Assembly (NCBI RefSeq): GCF_946478805.1
Contig: NZ_CAMLDC010000021.1
Coordinates: forward strand, 12,652 to 76,651
Length of the DNA stretch: 64,000 nt
Source: an uncultured Fluviicola sp.
GTDB lineage: Bacteria; Bacteroidota; Bacteroidia; Flavobacteriales; Crocinitomicaceae
Reading direction: 5' to 3'
Shown here: one piece after another, positions 34,941 through 43,569 of the stretch
Layout of the letters: every line of letters starts with the position of its first letter
Numbering within the stretch: the first letter of the stretch is position 1
The notes under the pieces: model-generated
Told to the model about the DNA's origin: nothing
Seen by the model: only the letters and a program-made list of their open reading frames with translations
Database searches by the model: none
Translations under genes and position numbers: made by a program

Positions 34941-36500
34941 ATGAATCGGTATCTAGGTAAAAATCACGTTGGTTATCAAGTAAGTGCTCTTGGTAACCAT
35001 GTTTTTTTTGGAATAGACCCAAAAACAAATCAACCGTTTGAAACCCCTTTTCATCAGGCTTCTTCAGAAGAAGTAGAGATGGCACTCTCTCAATCGAAAG
35101 AAGCTTTTGAACAAGTTCGTCTGATTCCGATTGAGAAAAGAGTTCAGTTCCTAAAAGCAATCTCAGAAAAATTAAGGTCAAATAAAGCGACACTCATCGA
35201 GTGGTTTTGCGCAGAAAGTGGTTTGCCGCAAGATCGGGCTGAAGTAGAATTGGAACGTTCGTGTTTCCAATTTGAATATTACGCCGAGGCAGTCGAGACC
35301 GGTTATGCACTCGAAATCAAAATTGATCCTGCAAATCCGGAGAGAAAACCGAATCCAAAGCCATCGCTTACCAAAATGAATATTCCCGTTGGACCTGTTG
35401 TCGTGTTCGGGGCAAGCAATTTCCCTTTTGCCTATTCTACCTTAGGTGGAGATGTGGCTTCAGCACTTGCCGCCGGATGTTCGGTGATTGTGAAAGCACA
35501 TGCCATGCATCCGCATACGAGTTCGATTTCAGCCCAATTTATCCTGGAAGTTGCAAAAGAACATGGAATGCCGGATGGAATCCTCTGCCATTTGTTGGCA
35601 GAAGATTTTACGGTGGCTCAGCAATTAGTTCAGGATTCACGTGTAAAAGCTGTTGGATTCACTGGGAGTATCGGTGGCGGAATGGCCCTTCAGAAATTGA
35701 TCAATGAGCGAGAAGAACCGATTCCACTCTATGCTGAAATGGGGAGTTCGAATCCCATCGGGGTTACGAAAAGCGCTTTGGAAAAGCATTCTTCGGAAAT
35801 TGCCACACAAATCAGTGCATCTGTTTTACTGAATGCGGGTCAATTTTGTACTTCTCCGGGCTTACTCTTTATAGAAGAAACAGCTGAGTTGAATTCATTC
35901 ACGGAAGAATTGATTCGTACCTTTTCGGGCAGTGAATTGCAATGCATGTTGCATCCCGGTATCTCCAAACGTTATTTTGAACGTGTAAAAGAGCATGCGG
36001 AATTGGTTGAAGTAATTTATCAAGGAAAGCATGACGGGAATTTTATACAACCCACTTTAGCGACAACAGATGCGAAACATTTTAAGGCAAATCCACAAAT
36101 CCAGGAAGAGATCTTCGGTTCTTATCTGACGATTGTAAAATGTTCCGATGAATCTGAATTGAAAGCTTGTCTTGAGCTTTTACAAGGACAATTAACCACC
36201 AGTTTATATGCCGGATCAGATGAAGAGATCGAGGGATTTCTTCCTATTCTGACTGCTAAATCCGGGCGCATTATTCTCAATGGTGTGCCGACAGGAGTAG
36301 AGGTCAGCTTTGCTCAACAGCATGGAGGGCCGTTCCCCAGTAGTTTGAATTCCTATTTTACATCTGTGGGTTGGGATGCGATCAAACGGTTCCAACGACC
36401 TGTCGCATTTCAAAACTTCTCAGAAGGATTTAGTTCTAAAGCGGTGAAATTCAACGAAAACGCTATTTTTTTACATTTTCTTAACGGAAAATACGTTTAA
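34941..36500 (+). CDS. NADP+-type aldehyde dehydrogenase (2-oxoglutarate-semialdehyde DH-like)
   Basis: 519 residues. The catalytic Cys303 is in N-A-G-Q-F-C-T-S-P-G, the general-base Glu in A-E-M-G-S-S-N-P, and the cofactor loop is G-F-T-G-S-I-G-G-G. N-G-V-P-T-G-V-E-V near the C terminus is typical of the branch that oxidises 2,5-dioxopentanoate in pentose, sugar-acid or hydroxyproline catabolism. No pathway partners are adjacent, so the natural substrate is uncertain. Starts 3 bp after purS, with a strong SD within purS. Confidence 0.88.
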   Translation: MNRYLGKNHVGYQVSALGNHVFFGIDPKTNQPFETPFHQASSEEVEMALSQSKEAFEQVRLIPIEKRVQFLKAISEKLRSNKATLIEWFCAESGLPQDRAEVELERSCFQFEYYAEAVETGYALEIKIDPANPERKPNPKPSLTKMNIPVGPVVVFGASNFPFAYSTLGGDVASALAAGCSVIVKAHAMHPHTSSISAQFILEVAKEHGMPDGILCHLLAEDFTVAQQLVQDSRVKAVGFTGSIGGGMALQKLINEREEPIPLYAEMGSSNPIGVTKSALEKHSSEIATQISASVLLNAGQFCTSPGLLFIEETAELNSFTEELIRTFSGSELQCMLHPGISKRYFERVKEHAELVEVIYQGKHDGNFIQPTLATTDAKHFKANPQIQEEIFGSYLTIVKCSDESELKACLELLQGQLTTSLYAGSDEEIEGFLPILTAKSGRIILNGVPTGVEVSFAQQHGGPFPSSLNSYFTSVGWDAIKRFQRPVAFQNFSEGFSSKAVKFNENAIFLHFLNGKYV

Positions 36501-36573
36501 ACGTGTTGACAGGTCAAATTAAAAATACGTTATTTGCCAAAATGAATTCCCTATCGTTCATTAGTTCTATTGT

Positions 36574-36581
36574 TATATTTG
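36574..36581 (+). promoter_or_regulatory. Putative -7 box for the coiled-coil protein
   Basis: TATATTTG matches TAnnTTTG 17 nt before the ATG at 36599. Confidence 0.5.
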
Positions 36582-36598
36582 TATTTAAATTTTAGATT

Positions 36599-37573
36599 AT
36601 GTCAGAATTAGAATCAGGCTCAAAGAAAAACATGACACCGGCACTAACAGCGATTATTGTTTTGTTGGTTGTATTGTTAGGAACGATGACTTACTTATGG
36701 AGTTCAAAAAATGGTGCTTTGAAAGAAGCAACTAAGAAAAATGAAGAACTTCAAGCGGACATCGAAGAAATGAACAAAATGATGGCTCCGTTTTTAGGGA
36801 GTGAAACCACTAACGACTTGATGTCGGATTTCACCAATATGATGGATACATATGATGCGCTAATCAAAAAAGACGCATCAAAATCTGATAGCTTGACGGC
36901 TCAGAAAGACAAGATTCAAGGTTTGATGACTGAGTTGGAGAGTGCTAAAAAGAATGGTCGCGTAACAGCATCATTGATCGCCAAGTTGAAACGTGAAAAC
37001 GAGACTTTGCGTCAGATCATGATCAGTTATGTGAAGCAGATCGATCAGTTGAATACGATGAATTTGAAGCTTACTTCTGAATTGGATGAGACTTCAACTC
37101 AATTGGCTGAGACTAAAAATGAACGCGATACATATAAAACTGAGGCCGAACAAAGTGCCGAGCAAGTGAAAAAAGGTTCCAAGCTGGCAGCTTATGGATT
37201 CACTTCGACAGGTTTGCGTATGAAATTGAATGATACAACTGAGCCAACAACCAAAGCTCGTAACTGTGTTCAGGCAAAATCAACGTTTACAATTGGTGAG
37301 AATACCATCGCTACTGCCGGAGATAGAAGTGTTTACATGCAGATTATCGATCCGGATGGAAAAACATTGCAAGGTCGCTCAGGTGGTACAACAACTGCTA
37401 CGGACGGTAATATCGTATATTCTGCTAAACGCGATATCCAGTACAACAACAAGTCATTGGATGTAACCATATTCTATGATTTCAACGGTGAAGAGCCGGT
37501 TAAAGGAAATTACAAAGTGAAAATTTACTGTGATGGTCAGGCTATCGGCTCTGATAGCTTTACTTTAAAGTAA
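36599..37573 (+). CDS. Membrane-anchored coiled-coil protein
   Basis: 324 residues. A short cytoplasmic N terminus, one transmembrane helix (about residues 13-32), a long Glu/Lys/Leu-rich coiled coil (35-195), then a C-terminal beta-rich domain (200-324) with G-x-R-M-K-L-N-D and a final S-F-T-L-K strand. The topology suggests a periplasmic rod ending in a globular domain. Family not recognised. It is transcribed alone and is followed by a hairpin leader of the RRM gene. Confidence 0.7.
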   Translation: MSELESGSKKNMTPALTAIIVLLVVLLGTMTYLWSSKNGALKEATKKNEELQADIEEMNKMMAPFLGSETTNDLMSDFTNMMDTYDALIKKDASKSDSLTAQKDKIQGLMTELESAKKNGRVTASLIAKLKRENETLRQIMISYVKQIDQLNTMNLKLTSELDETSTQLAETKNERDTYKTEAEQSAEQVKKGSKLAAYGFTSTGLRMKLNDTTEPTTKARNCVQAKSTFTIGENTIATAGDRSVYMQIIDPDGKTLQGRSGGTTTATDGNIVYSAKRDIQYNNKSLDVTIFYDFNGEEPVKGNYKVKIYCDGQAIGSDSFTLK

Positions 37574-37592
37574 ATAAATAAAAGAAATTATG

Positions 37593-37619
37593 GCTCCGGG
37601 ATTAGTATAGTTCCGGAGC
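37593..37619 (+). promoter_or_regulatory. Hairpin in the leader of the RRM gene
   Basis: GCTCCGG (37593-37599) pairs with CCGGAGC (37613-37619), 13-nt loop, no T run after it, so it is more likely an RNA leader structure than a strong terminator. A second small dyad, AACGTT (37638) and AACGTT (37647), follows. Confidence 0.4.
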
Positions 37620-37696
37620 TATATGTTAAAAGAAGTAAACGTTGAAACGTTTTAGGTAAATTAGTGGGACTATCGTCCAATTTTAAAGTTAGGTAA

Positions 37697-38224
37697 ATGA
37701 CAAATATTTTTATCGCAAATCTCGACTGGGAGATTACATCAGAAGATTTGCAAGCAACGTTTTCAGCGTTTGGAGCAGTCCACTTGGCACACGTAGTGTT
37801 TGATGCCAAGACAAAACAATCAAAAGGTTTTGGTTATGTGGAAATGGAAAGTGCAGAGGAAGCAATCAACGCAATTCAGGCATTAAACGGTTTCGAAGTG
37901 AATGGCAGGAAGCTGGATGTGAAGATCGCATCTCCAAAAGCGAATCGCCCGAAACCGGAAGACAAACCGAAGAAACCGGCATTTGGAAACAAACCAGGTG
38001 GTTTCGGAGGACCGAAAAAACCGTACAACAACAACGGCCCCAGACAAGGAGGTTCAGGTGGTGGCGGATCCTACAGATCAAACGACCGAAGCCCGAATCC
38101 TAATTTCAAACGTGAAGGAGGAAGCAGTAGTTCTAGCTCCAATTCCGGTTCAAGTTCAAATTCAGGATCCAGTTCCGGATCAGGTGAACGTCAAATGCGC
38201 CCTCGTAGAAAATTTGATAACTAG
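37697..38224 (+). CDS. RNA-recognition-motif protein with Gly/Ser-rich tail
   Basis: 175 residues. One RRM (residues 1-78) with RNP2 I-F-I-A-N-L and RNP1 K-G-F-G-Y-V-E-M. The tail (80-175) is low-complexity: Lys/Pro-rich, then Gly/Asn-rich, then a Ser/Gly run and a basic end (R-P-R-R-K). Such proteins in Bacteroidota and cyanobacteria resemble cold-inducible Rbp proteins that bind single-stranded RNA. The long disordered tail could drive condensation, as in eukaryotic FUS-type proteins (inference). The 3' end is repetitive at DNA level. Gene 38237 follows after 12 bp. Confidence 0.9.
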   Translation: MTNIFIANLDWEITSEDLQATFSAFGAVHLAHVVFDAKTKQSKGFGYVEMESAEEAINAIQALNGFEVNGRKLDVKIASPKANRPKPEDKPKKPAFGNKPGGFGGPKKPYNNNGPRQGGSGGGGSYRSNDRSPNPNFKREGGSSSSSSNSGSSSNSGSSSGSGERQMRPRRKFDN

Positions 38225-38236
38225 TTAAATTAAAAC

Positions 38237-39013
38237 ATGTCAGAAGCTGTCAATCAAGGTCACGTAGAAATGCGTGTAGATGAATTCGGTATTGCTACTA
38301 TCGAATTTGGACATCCATTAAGTAATTCATTACCGGGAAAAATTCTCCGGAAATTAGCTGAAACGATCACGGATGCAGGAAAAGATCCGGCGGTGAAGGT
38401 AATTATCTTAAGATCCAGTGGTGATAAGGCATTTTGTGCCGGAGCAAGTTTTGATGAATTGATTTCCATCAAAGATCTGGATACGGGGAAAGTGTTTTTC
38501 TCCGGTTTTGCCCAGGTAATTAATGCATGCAGAAAATGTCCGAAGCTGATTATCGGCCGTGTTCAGGGAAAAGCAGTTGGAGGAGGCGTAGGAATCGCTT
38601 CTGCTGTTGATTACTGTTACGCAACCCGTTTTGGAGAAGTGAAACTTTCCGAATTGGCTGTTGGAATCGGTCCATTTGTGGTTGGTCCGGCGGTTGAACG
38701 AAAAATGGGACTTTCAGCGATGTCTCAGTTGGCAATCAATGCAACAGAGTGGAGAACCGCTGAATGGGCAATGCTCAATGGCTTGTATGCAGATGTGTTT
38801 GACAGTGAAAGCGAAATGGACGAGGAAATAACTCGTTTGGCAACGGTATTGGCGAAATCTAGTCCGGAGGCAATGGCTGAACTGAAACGGGTTTTCTGGT
38901 TAGGAACCGAAAATTGGGATCAGTTATTATCGGACCGCGCCGGAATCAGTGGAACCTTGGTTCTTTCCGATTTTACCGTGAATTCGATCAACTCGTTTAA
39001 GAAAAAGAGCTAA
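38237..39013 (+). CDS. Enoyl-CoA hydratase/isomerase family, LiuC-like
   Basis: 258 residues, crotonase fold. F-C-A-G-A-S-F-D-E-L is the first oxyanion segment, V-G-G-G-V-G-I-A-S the second. The usual Glu of the C-E-L motif is replaced by Gly, while E-L-A-V-G-I-G-P-F-V-V-G matches the segment seen in methylglutaconyl-CoA hydratases of leucine degradation. LiuC-like is therefore my best guess; other crotonase activities are possible. Close spacing to the RRM gene (12 bp) implies cotranscription without obvious functional link. Confidence 0.75.
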   Translation: MSEAVNQGHVEMRVDEFGIATIEFGHPLSNSLPGKILRKLAETITDAGKDPAVKVIILRSSGDKAFCAGASFDELISIKDLDTGKVFFSGFAQVINACRKCPKLIIGRVQGKAVGGGVGIASAVDYCYATRFGEVKLSELAVGIGPFVVGPAVERKMGLSAMSQLAINATEWRTAEWAMLNGLYADVFDSESEMDEEITRLATVLAKSSPEAMAELKRVFWLGTENWDQLLSDRAGISGTLVLSDFTVNSINSFKKKS

Positions 39014-39082
39014 ACGAAAGTTTAGTGAAGACTGAGCGGAACAATCACAATTGTTCTATGCGAAGGAAATAAATTGATAAAA

Positions 39083-39115
39083 CAAAAAGCCGTTCAACAA
39101 TAGGACGGCTTTTTG
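39083..39115. terminator. Bidirectional terminator between convergent genes
   Basis: Perfect 11-bp stem CAAAAAGCCGT (39083-39093) with ACGGCTTTTTG (39105-39115), 11-nt loop, A and T tracts on both sides. It serves the hydratase gene and the DUF2891 gene. Confidence 0.92.
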
Positions 39116-39116
39116 T

Positions 39117-40160
39117 TTATCTGCTCAACAATGCCAACAAAGCAAAACTTGCCAGCCAATGTTCACCCATATAATCGCCATCCACAATATTAGACAGTGA
39201 AGTTTGAATATGCTCATCTGCAATTTTACTCAAATGGGTCAATTCAGGCAACGTTTTCGTGATTCCGTACAAGCACCAGGCTCTGCTGAAGTTCAAGCCA
39301 TCCAAATGCACCAAATGGCCATCTGAGCGATCGGAAACTTTTCCTGGCTCAAGGATAAATTTCTTATTGAATAATTGAGGGGCAAATTGCTTCAACCATT
39401 TTTTGAATTCCTCCTTGCTCAAAATCCGGCGCATGATGTCGATTTCCTCAAAACCCCCGGAAAGGAAATCATAACCACTTGGCTCCAGGTGCAAAGGATA
39501 ATTTTTGTCATTGAAATAGAAATCACGCGCCCGTTTCTCAATGGTCATTTTCAATGAATCGTTGGAATGGGCAATGGCGTAATCGTAAGAAAAAGTAAGT
39601 CCGAAAGCAGTATTGATATGGTCTCCGGAACGGATAGCATAGTTGAGTTTGGGAAGGAATTCGATGTATTTCTGACAGAACAGATCAGATAAGGGTCTCA
39701 GGTTCGCGCTTAATTCTTTTCCAACCGGATGATTCCAACTTTCCAGTTCCAGTTGTAATTTGAGTAGCCAATTCCAGCCGTAAGTGCGTTCAAAGGAACC
39801 GTTGTTTTTGGTTTCGAAGTAAGCAATTTCCCGTTGGATGTTGTCCTTGCTCAGGTTTGTCTGCAGAACCATCAGAACGGAGTCGGTAATTAATCCAGGG
39901 TACTTATTGAGTAATTTGACTATCAGCCAATGTCCGTGAACGGAAGAATGCCAATCGAAACAGCCGTAAAATGACGGATGAAGTTCTGCCGGGGATTTTA
40001 AATCACCTTTTTCATTGATAACCTGTCCGAGTTTATTCGGGTATTCTTTTTGAACACACTTCATGGGCAGGTCAAGCAGTCTTTTCGCTTCTTTCAGAGA
40101 AATTTCCTGCGCCAAACCGGTTGCTGTAATGAAAAGAAATGCGAGTGTCAGCTGCTTCAT
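39117..40160 (-). CDS. DUF2891-family secreted protein
   Basis: 347 residues with a signal peptide (1-17). Family features: H-P-x-F-Y-G-C-F-D-W-H-S-S-V-H-G-H-W, G-W-x-W-L-L-K-L, and the C-terminal H-L-D-G-L-N-F-S-R-A-W-C, G-D-Y-M-G-E-H-W-L-A-S-F. The fold is a predicted alpha/alpha barrel, and the conserved His/Trp/Asp suggest a carbohydrate-active or related hydrolase, but no activity is established. Stop codon directly abuts the terminator. Confidence 0.88.
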   Translation of the reverse strand: MKQLTLAFLFITATGLAQEISLKEAKRLLDLPMKCVQKEYPNKLGQVINEKGDLKSPAELHPSFYGCFDWHSSVHGHWLIVKLLNKYPGLITDSVLMVLQTNLSKDNIQREIAYFETKNNGSFERTYGWNWLLKLQLELESWNHPVGKELSANLRPLSDLFCQKYIEFLPKLNYAIRSGDHINTAFGLTFSYDYAIAHSNDSLKMTIEKRARDFYFNDKNYPLHLEPSGYDFLSGGFEEIDIMRRILSKEEFKKWLKQFAPQLFNKKFILEPGKVSDRSDGHLVHLDGLNFSRAWCLYGITKTLPELTHLSKIADEHIQTSLSNIVDGDYMGEHWLASFALLALLSR

Positions 40161-40236
40161 CGTTCTTGAGTTTTTTCAAATGTAGGATTATTTTTCTTCC
40201 TCGTAAGTTCTATGGTGAAATGCAAGTAATCAGTTG

Positions 40237-40244
40237 TAACTTTG
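40237..40244 (+). promoter_or_regulatory. Putative -7 box of dinB
   Basis: TAACTTTG matches TAnnTTTG 23 nt before the ATG at 40268. No LexA-like palindrome is evident nearby. Confidence 0.5.
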
Positions 40245-40267
40245 CGTGACTGAACGGGAAAGGAATC

Positions 40268-41353
40268 ATGGAAAACCAGGTTGAAGAGCGGAAAATCATT
40301 CACATCGATATGGATGCGTTTTATGCTTCTGTGGAGCAAATGGATGATCCTGATTTGAGAGGGAAACCGATTGCTGTTGGGGGAAGCAAGCTGAGAGGGG
40401 TGGTTGCAGCTGCAAGTTATGAGGCGCGTAAATTCGGAGTGAAATCGGCGATGCCAAGCTCAACTGCCGCCCGTTTGTGTCCGGATCTCATTTTTGTGCG
40501 ACCACGCTTTGACCGTTACCAGGAAATCTCCTTGCAGATCAGGGCAATCTTTTACGATTATACCGATTTGGTGGAACCGCTTTCCTTGGATGAGGCATTT
40601 TTAGATGTGACGACCAATAAGAAAGGAATTCCTTCTGCCACCTTGTTGGCGAAAGAAATCCGCGAGCGCATTTTGAAAGAAGTCGGATTAACTGCAAGCG
40701 CTGGAATCTCCATCAATAAATTCACCGCGAAGATCGCATCAGATGTGAATAAGCCCAATGGACAACTGACCGTTCCGCCCGACGAAGTCGAAATTTTCCT
40801 GGAAAAACTGCCAATCGACCTGTTTTTCGGAATCGGGAAAGTGACCGCAGCAAAAATGAAAGAATTGGGGGTGCGTTCGGGGAAAGACCTGAAGAAAAAG
40901 AGCATGACTTTTTTGACTCAACATTTTGGGAAGCAAGGATTGCATTTTTTCAATATTGTTCGCGGAATTCATCGGAGCCAGGTGAAACCGGATCGAATCC
41001 GGAAATCCTTCGCTGTGGAACATACCTATTTTTCAGAAATCCATTCTAAGCGGAAAATGTTGGAAAGTTTGGAGCAAATCGCCCTTGACCTGGAAAAACG
41101 GATGGAGAAACGCTCCATTGCCGGGAAATGTGTTTCTATCAAGATCAAATACGATGATTTCACCACTCAGACCCGTGCCAAAACAGTATTCGAGTTCATG
41201 TCGCGCAAAGATGAGTTTTTCCCCTTGGTGGAAAGTTTGCTGGATCAGTTGGATATCCAAAAGCCGGTTCGTTTACTGGGGGTCTCACTTTCAAAACTGA
41301 ATACGGAAGAAAGCGATGCAGAACCCGATAAACAGTTGACACTACAGTTTTAA
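40268..41353 (+). CDS. dinB: DNA polymerase IV (Y family)
   Basis: 361 residues. The Y-family catalytic residues are present: H-I-D-M-D-A-F-Y-A-S-V-E (metal-binding Asp and steric gate Phe-Tyr) and L-S-L-D-E-A-F-L-D-V (Asp/Glu pair). Helix-hairpin-helix and little-finger domains follow. It ends in K-Q-L-T-L-Q-F, a plausible beta-clamp-binding peptide. Translesion synthesis polymerase. Transcribed alone and divergent from the DUF2891 gene. Confidence 0.95.
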   Translation: MENQVEERKIIHIDMDAFYASVEQMDDPDLRGKPIAVGGSKLRGVVAAASYEARKFGVKSAMPSSTAARLCPDLIFVRPRFDRYQEISLQIRAIFYDYTDLVEPLSLDEAFLDVTTNKKGIPSATLLAKEIRERILKEVGLTASAGISINKFTAKIASDVNKPNGQLTVPPDEVEIFLEKLPIDLFFGIGKVTAAKMKELGVRSGKDLKKKSMTFLTQHFGKQGLHFFNIVRGIHRSQVKPDRIRKSFAVEHTYFSEIHSKRKMLESLEQIALDLEKRMEKRSIAGKCVSIKIKYDDFTTQTRAKTVFEFMSRKDEFFPLVESLLDQLDIQKPVRLLGVSLSKLNTEESDAEPDKQLTLQF

Positions 41354-41674
41354 GCTGAAAAGGAATTATTTTCCTTGCCCTGCCGCAATAAGGAATTGCT
41401 TAAAAAAGATCTGTTTTCATACGATAATCTGTTGCTGATTATTTAAGTTTGTGTCCTCTAATTCAAAAGCAAAAACCGAAAGTTTTTTTGAAAGCAAATT
41501 GAAAATTTAAAAACGGATAATTAGAAAGTTCATCTTCTTTGTCCTTTGTCTTTTCAGTTCTCCATTTTCTCTTGGAAAAGGCTGTTTTTACTGAAAATGA
41601 ATGAGAATATGGAATCTAAAAGATTAATATTCAGTTTTATTTCAAAATCCCTTGTTATTAAAAAATAGAGTTTC
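41354..41674. other. Long non-coding stretch before rplM
   Basis: AT-rich, no ORF of note. Just after dinB an imperfect dyad, GGAATTATTTTCC, could be a weak terminator. Around 41535-41550 there is a short CTTTGTCCTTTGTCTTTTC segment resembling the reverse strand of the GAC-rich repeats. The rplM promoter begins at about 41652. Confidence 0.5.
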
Positions 41675-41682
41675 TATCTTTG
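41652..41682 (+). promoter_or_regulatory. Promoter of the ribosomal-protein operon rplM-rpsI
   Basis: A -33 TTG (41652-41654) and a -7 TATCTTTG (41675-41682), 20-bp spacing, close to the layout of the two rRNA-type promoters at the window end. Confidence 0.7.
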
Positions 41683-41686
41683 CACC

Positions 41687-41699
41687 CCCCAAATTGGGG
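41687..41699 (+). promoter_or_regulatory. Small hairpin in the rplM leader
   Basis: CCCCAAATTGGGG forms a 4-bp GC stem right at the expected 5' end of the mRNA. It may be part of an autoregulatory ribosomal-protein leader; such leaders have been proposed for L13 in Bacteroidota. Confidence 0.4.
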
Positions 41700-41728
41700 T
41701 TATTGTCTTATTTAAAAATTAAAAGGTA

Positions 41729-42187
41729 GTGGATACTTTAAGTTACAAAACTGTTTCTGCTAACAAGGAAACCGCGAATAAAAAGTGGTTGTTAGTAGAT
41801 GCTGAAGGCCATACAGTTGGTCGTCTGGCAAGTGAGGTAGCGAAGTTAGTACGTGGAAAACACAAGCCAAACTTCACACCGCATGCTGACTGTGGAGATA
41901 ACGTGATCGTTATCAACGCAGCAAAAATCTCGTTCTCTGGTACAAAATTAGAGAACAAGGAATATGTTCGTTACACTGGATATCCAGGAGGACAACGTTC
42001 ATTGACTGCGCAAGAATTATTGAAACGCAGCCCGGAACGTGTAATCGAAAAAGCGATTAAAGGGATGTTGCCAAAGAACACTTTGGGTCGTCAATTGTTT
42101 AGAAATGTAACAGTTTACGCTGGTGCTGATCACAAACAAGAAGCTCAAAAACCGGAGGCTATTAACTTATTAAAAGCTAAGAAATAA
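41729..42187 (+). CDS. rplM: 50S ribosomal protein L13
   Basis: 152 residues. The start is GTG 41729, preceded by AAAAGG; the N terminus [12 protein letters not shown] fits Bacteroidota L13. Core signatures: [24 protein letters not shown], and [11 protein letters not shown]. Followed 5 bp later by rpsI in the classic L13-S9 pair. Confidence 0.97.
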   Translation: MDTLSYKTVSANKETANKKWLLVDAEGHTVGRLASEVAKLVRGKHKPNFTPHADCGDNVIVINAAKISFSGTKLENKEYVRYTGYPGGQRSLTAQELLKRSPERVIEKAIKGMLPKNTLGRQLFRNVTVYAGADHKQEAQKPEAINLLKAKK

Positions 42188-42192
42188 AGGAT

Positions 42193-42579
42193 ATGGAAGT
42201 AGTAAACGCATTAGGAAGAAGAAAAACTTCAGTTGCTCGTGTGTACTTGATGAAAGGTACGGGCAAGATGACAATTAATAAACGTGATTACAAGGAGTTC
42301 TTTCCGGTAGCTATTTTACAAGGGAAGGTTGAGCAACCGTTCAACTTGACTGATACTTTAGGTCAGTATGACATTAAAGTAAATGTAGCTGGAGGAGGAA
42401 TTAACGGACAAGCTGAGGCTATTCGTTTAGGAGTATCCCGCGCTTTGGTTGAAGTTTCAGCAGATTTTAAAACATTGTTGAAAGCAGAAGGTTTAATGAC
42501 ACGTGACCCGAGAATGGTTGAGCGTAAGAAACCGGGTCAACCGAAAGCACGTAAGAAATTCCAGTTCTCTAAACGTTAA
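42193..42579 (+). CDS. rpsI: 30S ribosomal protein S9
   Basis: 128 residues, full length. G-R-R-K-T-S-V-A-R-V near the N terminus, G-G-G-I-N-G-Q-A-E-A-I in the middle, and the C-terminal tail K-A-R-K-K-F-Q-F-S-K-R, whose last Lys-Arg reaches the P-site tRNA. Operon with rplM; rpsB follows after 128 bp. Confidence 0.97.
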   Translation: MEVVNALGRRKTSVARVYLMKGTGKMTINKRDYKEFFPVAILQGKVEQPFNLTDTLGQYDIKVNVAGGGINGQAEAIRLGVSRALVEVSADFKTLLKAEGLMTRDPRMVERKKPGQPKARKKFQFSKR

Positions 42580-42592
42580 TTTGAATTTTATT

Positions 42593-42653
42593 TTCTCGTT
42601 TTGGCGAGAAGGTTGTTTAGTATCCAAGCACAAAGTATTATTCGCCACGGCGA
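42593..42653 (+). promoter_or_regulatory. rpsI-rpsB intergenic hairpins (possible S2 leader)
   Basis: TTCTCG (42593-42598) pairs with CGAGAA (42605-42610), and TCGCCACGGCGA (42642-42653) forms a second small stem. There is no T run, so a structured leader for rpsB-tsf is more likely than a terminator. Confidence 0.4.
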
Positions 42654-42707
42654 CCCCCTTTGTTTAGCTGATTACTAAGGAACGTAAACAATTAAAGAAA
42701 AAAGATT

Positions 42708-43475
42708 ATGTCTAAAGTAAATTTTGATAGTTTATTAGAAGCAGGTGTTCACTTCGGACACTTAAAAAGAAAATGGAACCCGGCAATGGCGCCGTATATC
42801 TTTGACGAGAAAAAAGGTATCCACATTATTGACCTTAATAAGACAATTGCACATCTTGATCAAGCTTGTGCGGCAATGAAGCAAATTGCTAAGTCGGGTA
42901 AAAAAGTACTTTTCGTAGCTACTAAAAAACAAGCAAAGGAAATCATCACGGATCGCGTAGCTCCGATTAACATGCCATTCGTTACTGAGCGTTGGTCAGG
43001 TGGTATGTTGACAAATTTCCAAACAACACGTAAGTCAATCCGTAAAATGGTGTCTATCGACAAAATGAAAACGGATGGTACTTGGGAGACGTTGAACAAA
43101 CGTGAGCGTTTATTCAAAACTCGTCAACGTGACAAACTGGAAAAAACGTTTGGTTCAATTGCTGACATGACTCGTCAACCGGCAGCGATCTTTATCGTTG
43201 ATATCTTGAAAGAGCATATCGCATTGGCTGAAGCAAAACGTTTGGGTATCCCAACATTTGCAATGGTAGATACGAATTCTGACCCTCGTTTGGTTGATTT
43301 TCCTATCCCTGCAAATGACGATGCTACAAAATCAATTGCAATCATCTTGGATGCAATTTGTGGAGCGATCAAAGAAGGTTTGGATGATCGTAAAGCAACT
43401 ACAGCGAAAGATAAGGATGAAGCTCCTGCTGCAACTGAAGAAGCAGCTGCTAAAGTAGAAGAGACAAAAGAATAA
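42708..43475 (+). CDS. rpsB: 30S ribosomal protein S2
   Basis: 255 residues. G-V-H-F-G-H-L-K-R-K-W-N-P-A-M near the N terminus, then F-V-T-E-R-W-S-G-G-M-L-T-N-F-Q-T and A-M-V-D-T-N-S-D-P. A 30-residue Ala/Glu/Lys-rich tail extends beyond the usual end. Cotranscribed with tsf, as in most bacteria; a large GAC-rich hairpin separates them. Confidence 0.97.
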   Translation: MSKVNFDSLLEAGVHFGHLKRKWNPAMAPYIFDEKKGIHIIDLNKTIAHLDQACAAMKQIAKSGKKVLFVATKKQAKEIITDRVAPINMPFVTERWSGGMLTNFQTTRKSIRKMVSIDKMKTDGTWETLNKRERLFKTRQRDKLEKTFGSIADMTRQPAAIFIVDILKEHIALAEAKRLGIPTFAMVDTNSDPRLVDFPIPANDDATKSIAIILDAICGAIKEGLDDRKATTAKDKDEAPAATEEAAAKVEETKE

Positions 43476-43482
43476 TTAAACA

Positions 43483-43553
43483 AGACTAAAAGACTACAGA
43501 CGATAGACAAGAGACTTTATTAGTCTTTTGTCTTCGGTCTTTGTCTCTAGTCT
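43483..43553. repeat. Large GAC-rich inverted repeat between rpsB and tsf
   Basis: Left arm (43483-43516) built of AGAC units and right arm (43522-43553) built of GTCT units are near-complementary over about 32 bases with few mismatches, so a long hairpin can form. AGACGATAGAC (43498-43508) has an exact reverse complement at 12575-12585. It could attenuate tsf or stabilise rpsB mRNA. Confidence 0.75.
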
Positions 43554-43569
43554 AAAAATTTATAAGAAA

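Noticed and set aside
38101..38200. Repetitive AGTTCC/GGTTCAAG tract, considered as a tandem repeat or phase-variable site
   Set aside because: It encodes the Ser/Gly tail of the RRM protein in frame, units are unequal and there is no homopolymer run able to slip.
40558..40905. 115-residue minus-strand frame within dinB
   Set aside because: Overlaps catalytic regions of dinB; composition typical of an antisense shadow.
43483..43553. GAC-rich hairpin considered as a CRISPR array
   Set aside because: Units are only 4-11 bases with no equal-length spacers and no cas genes; a palindromic repeat explains it.
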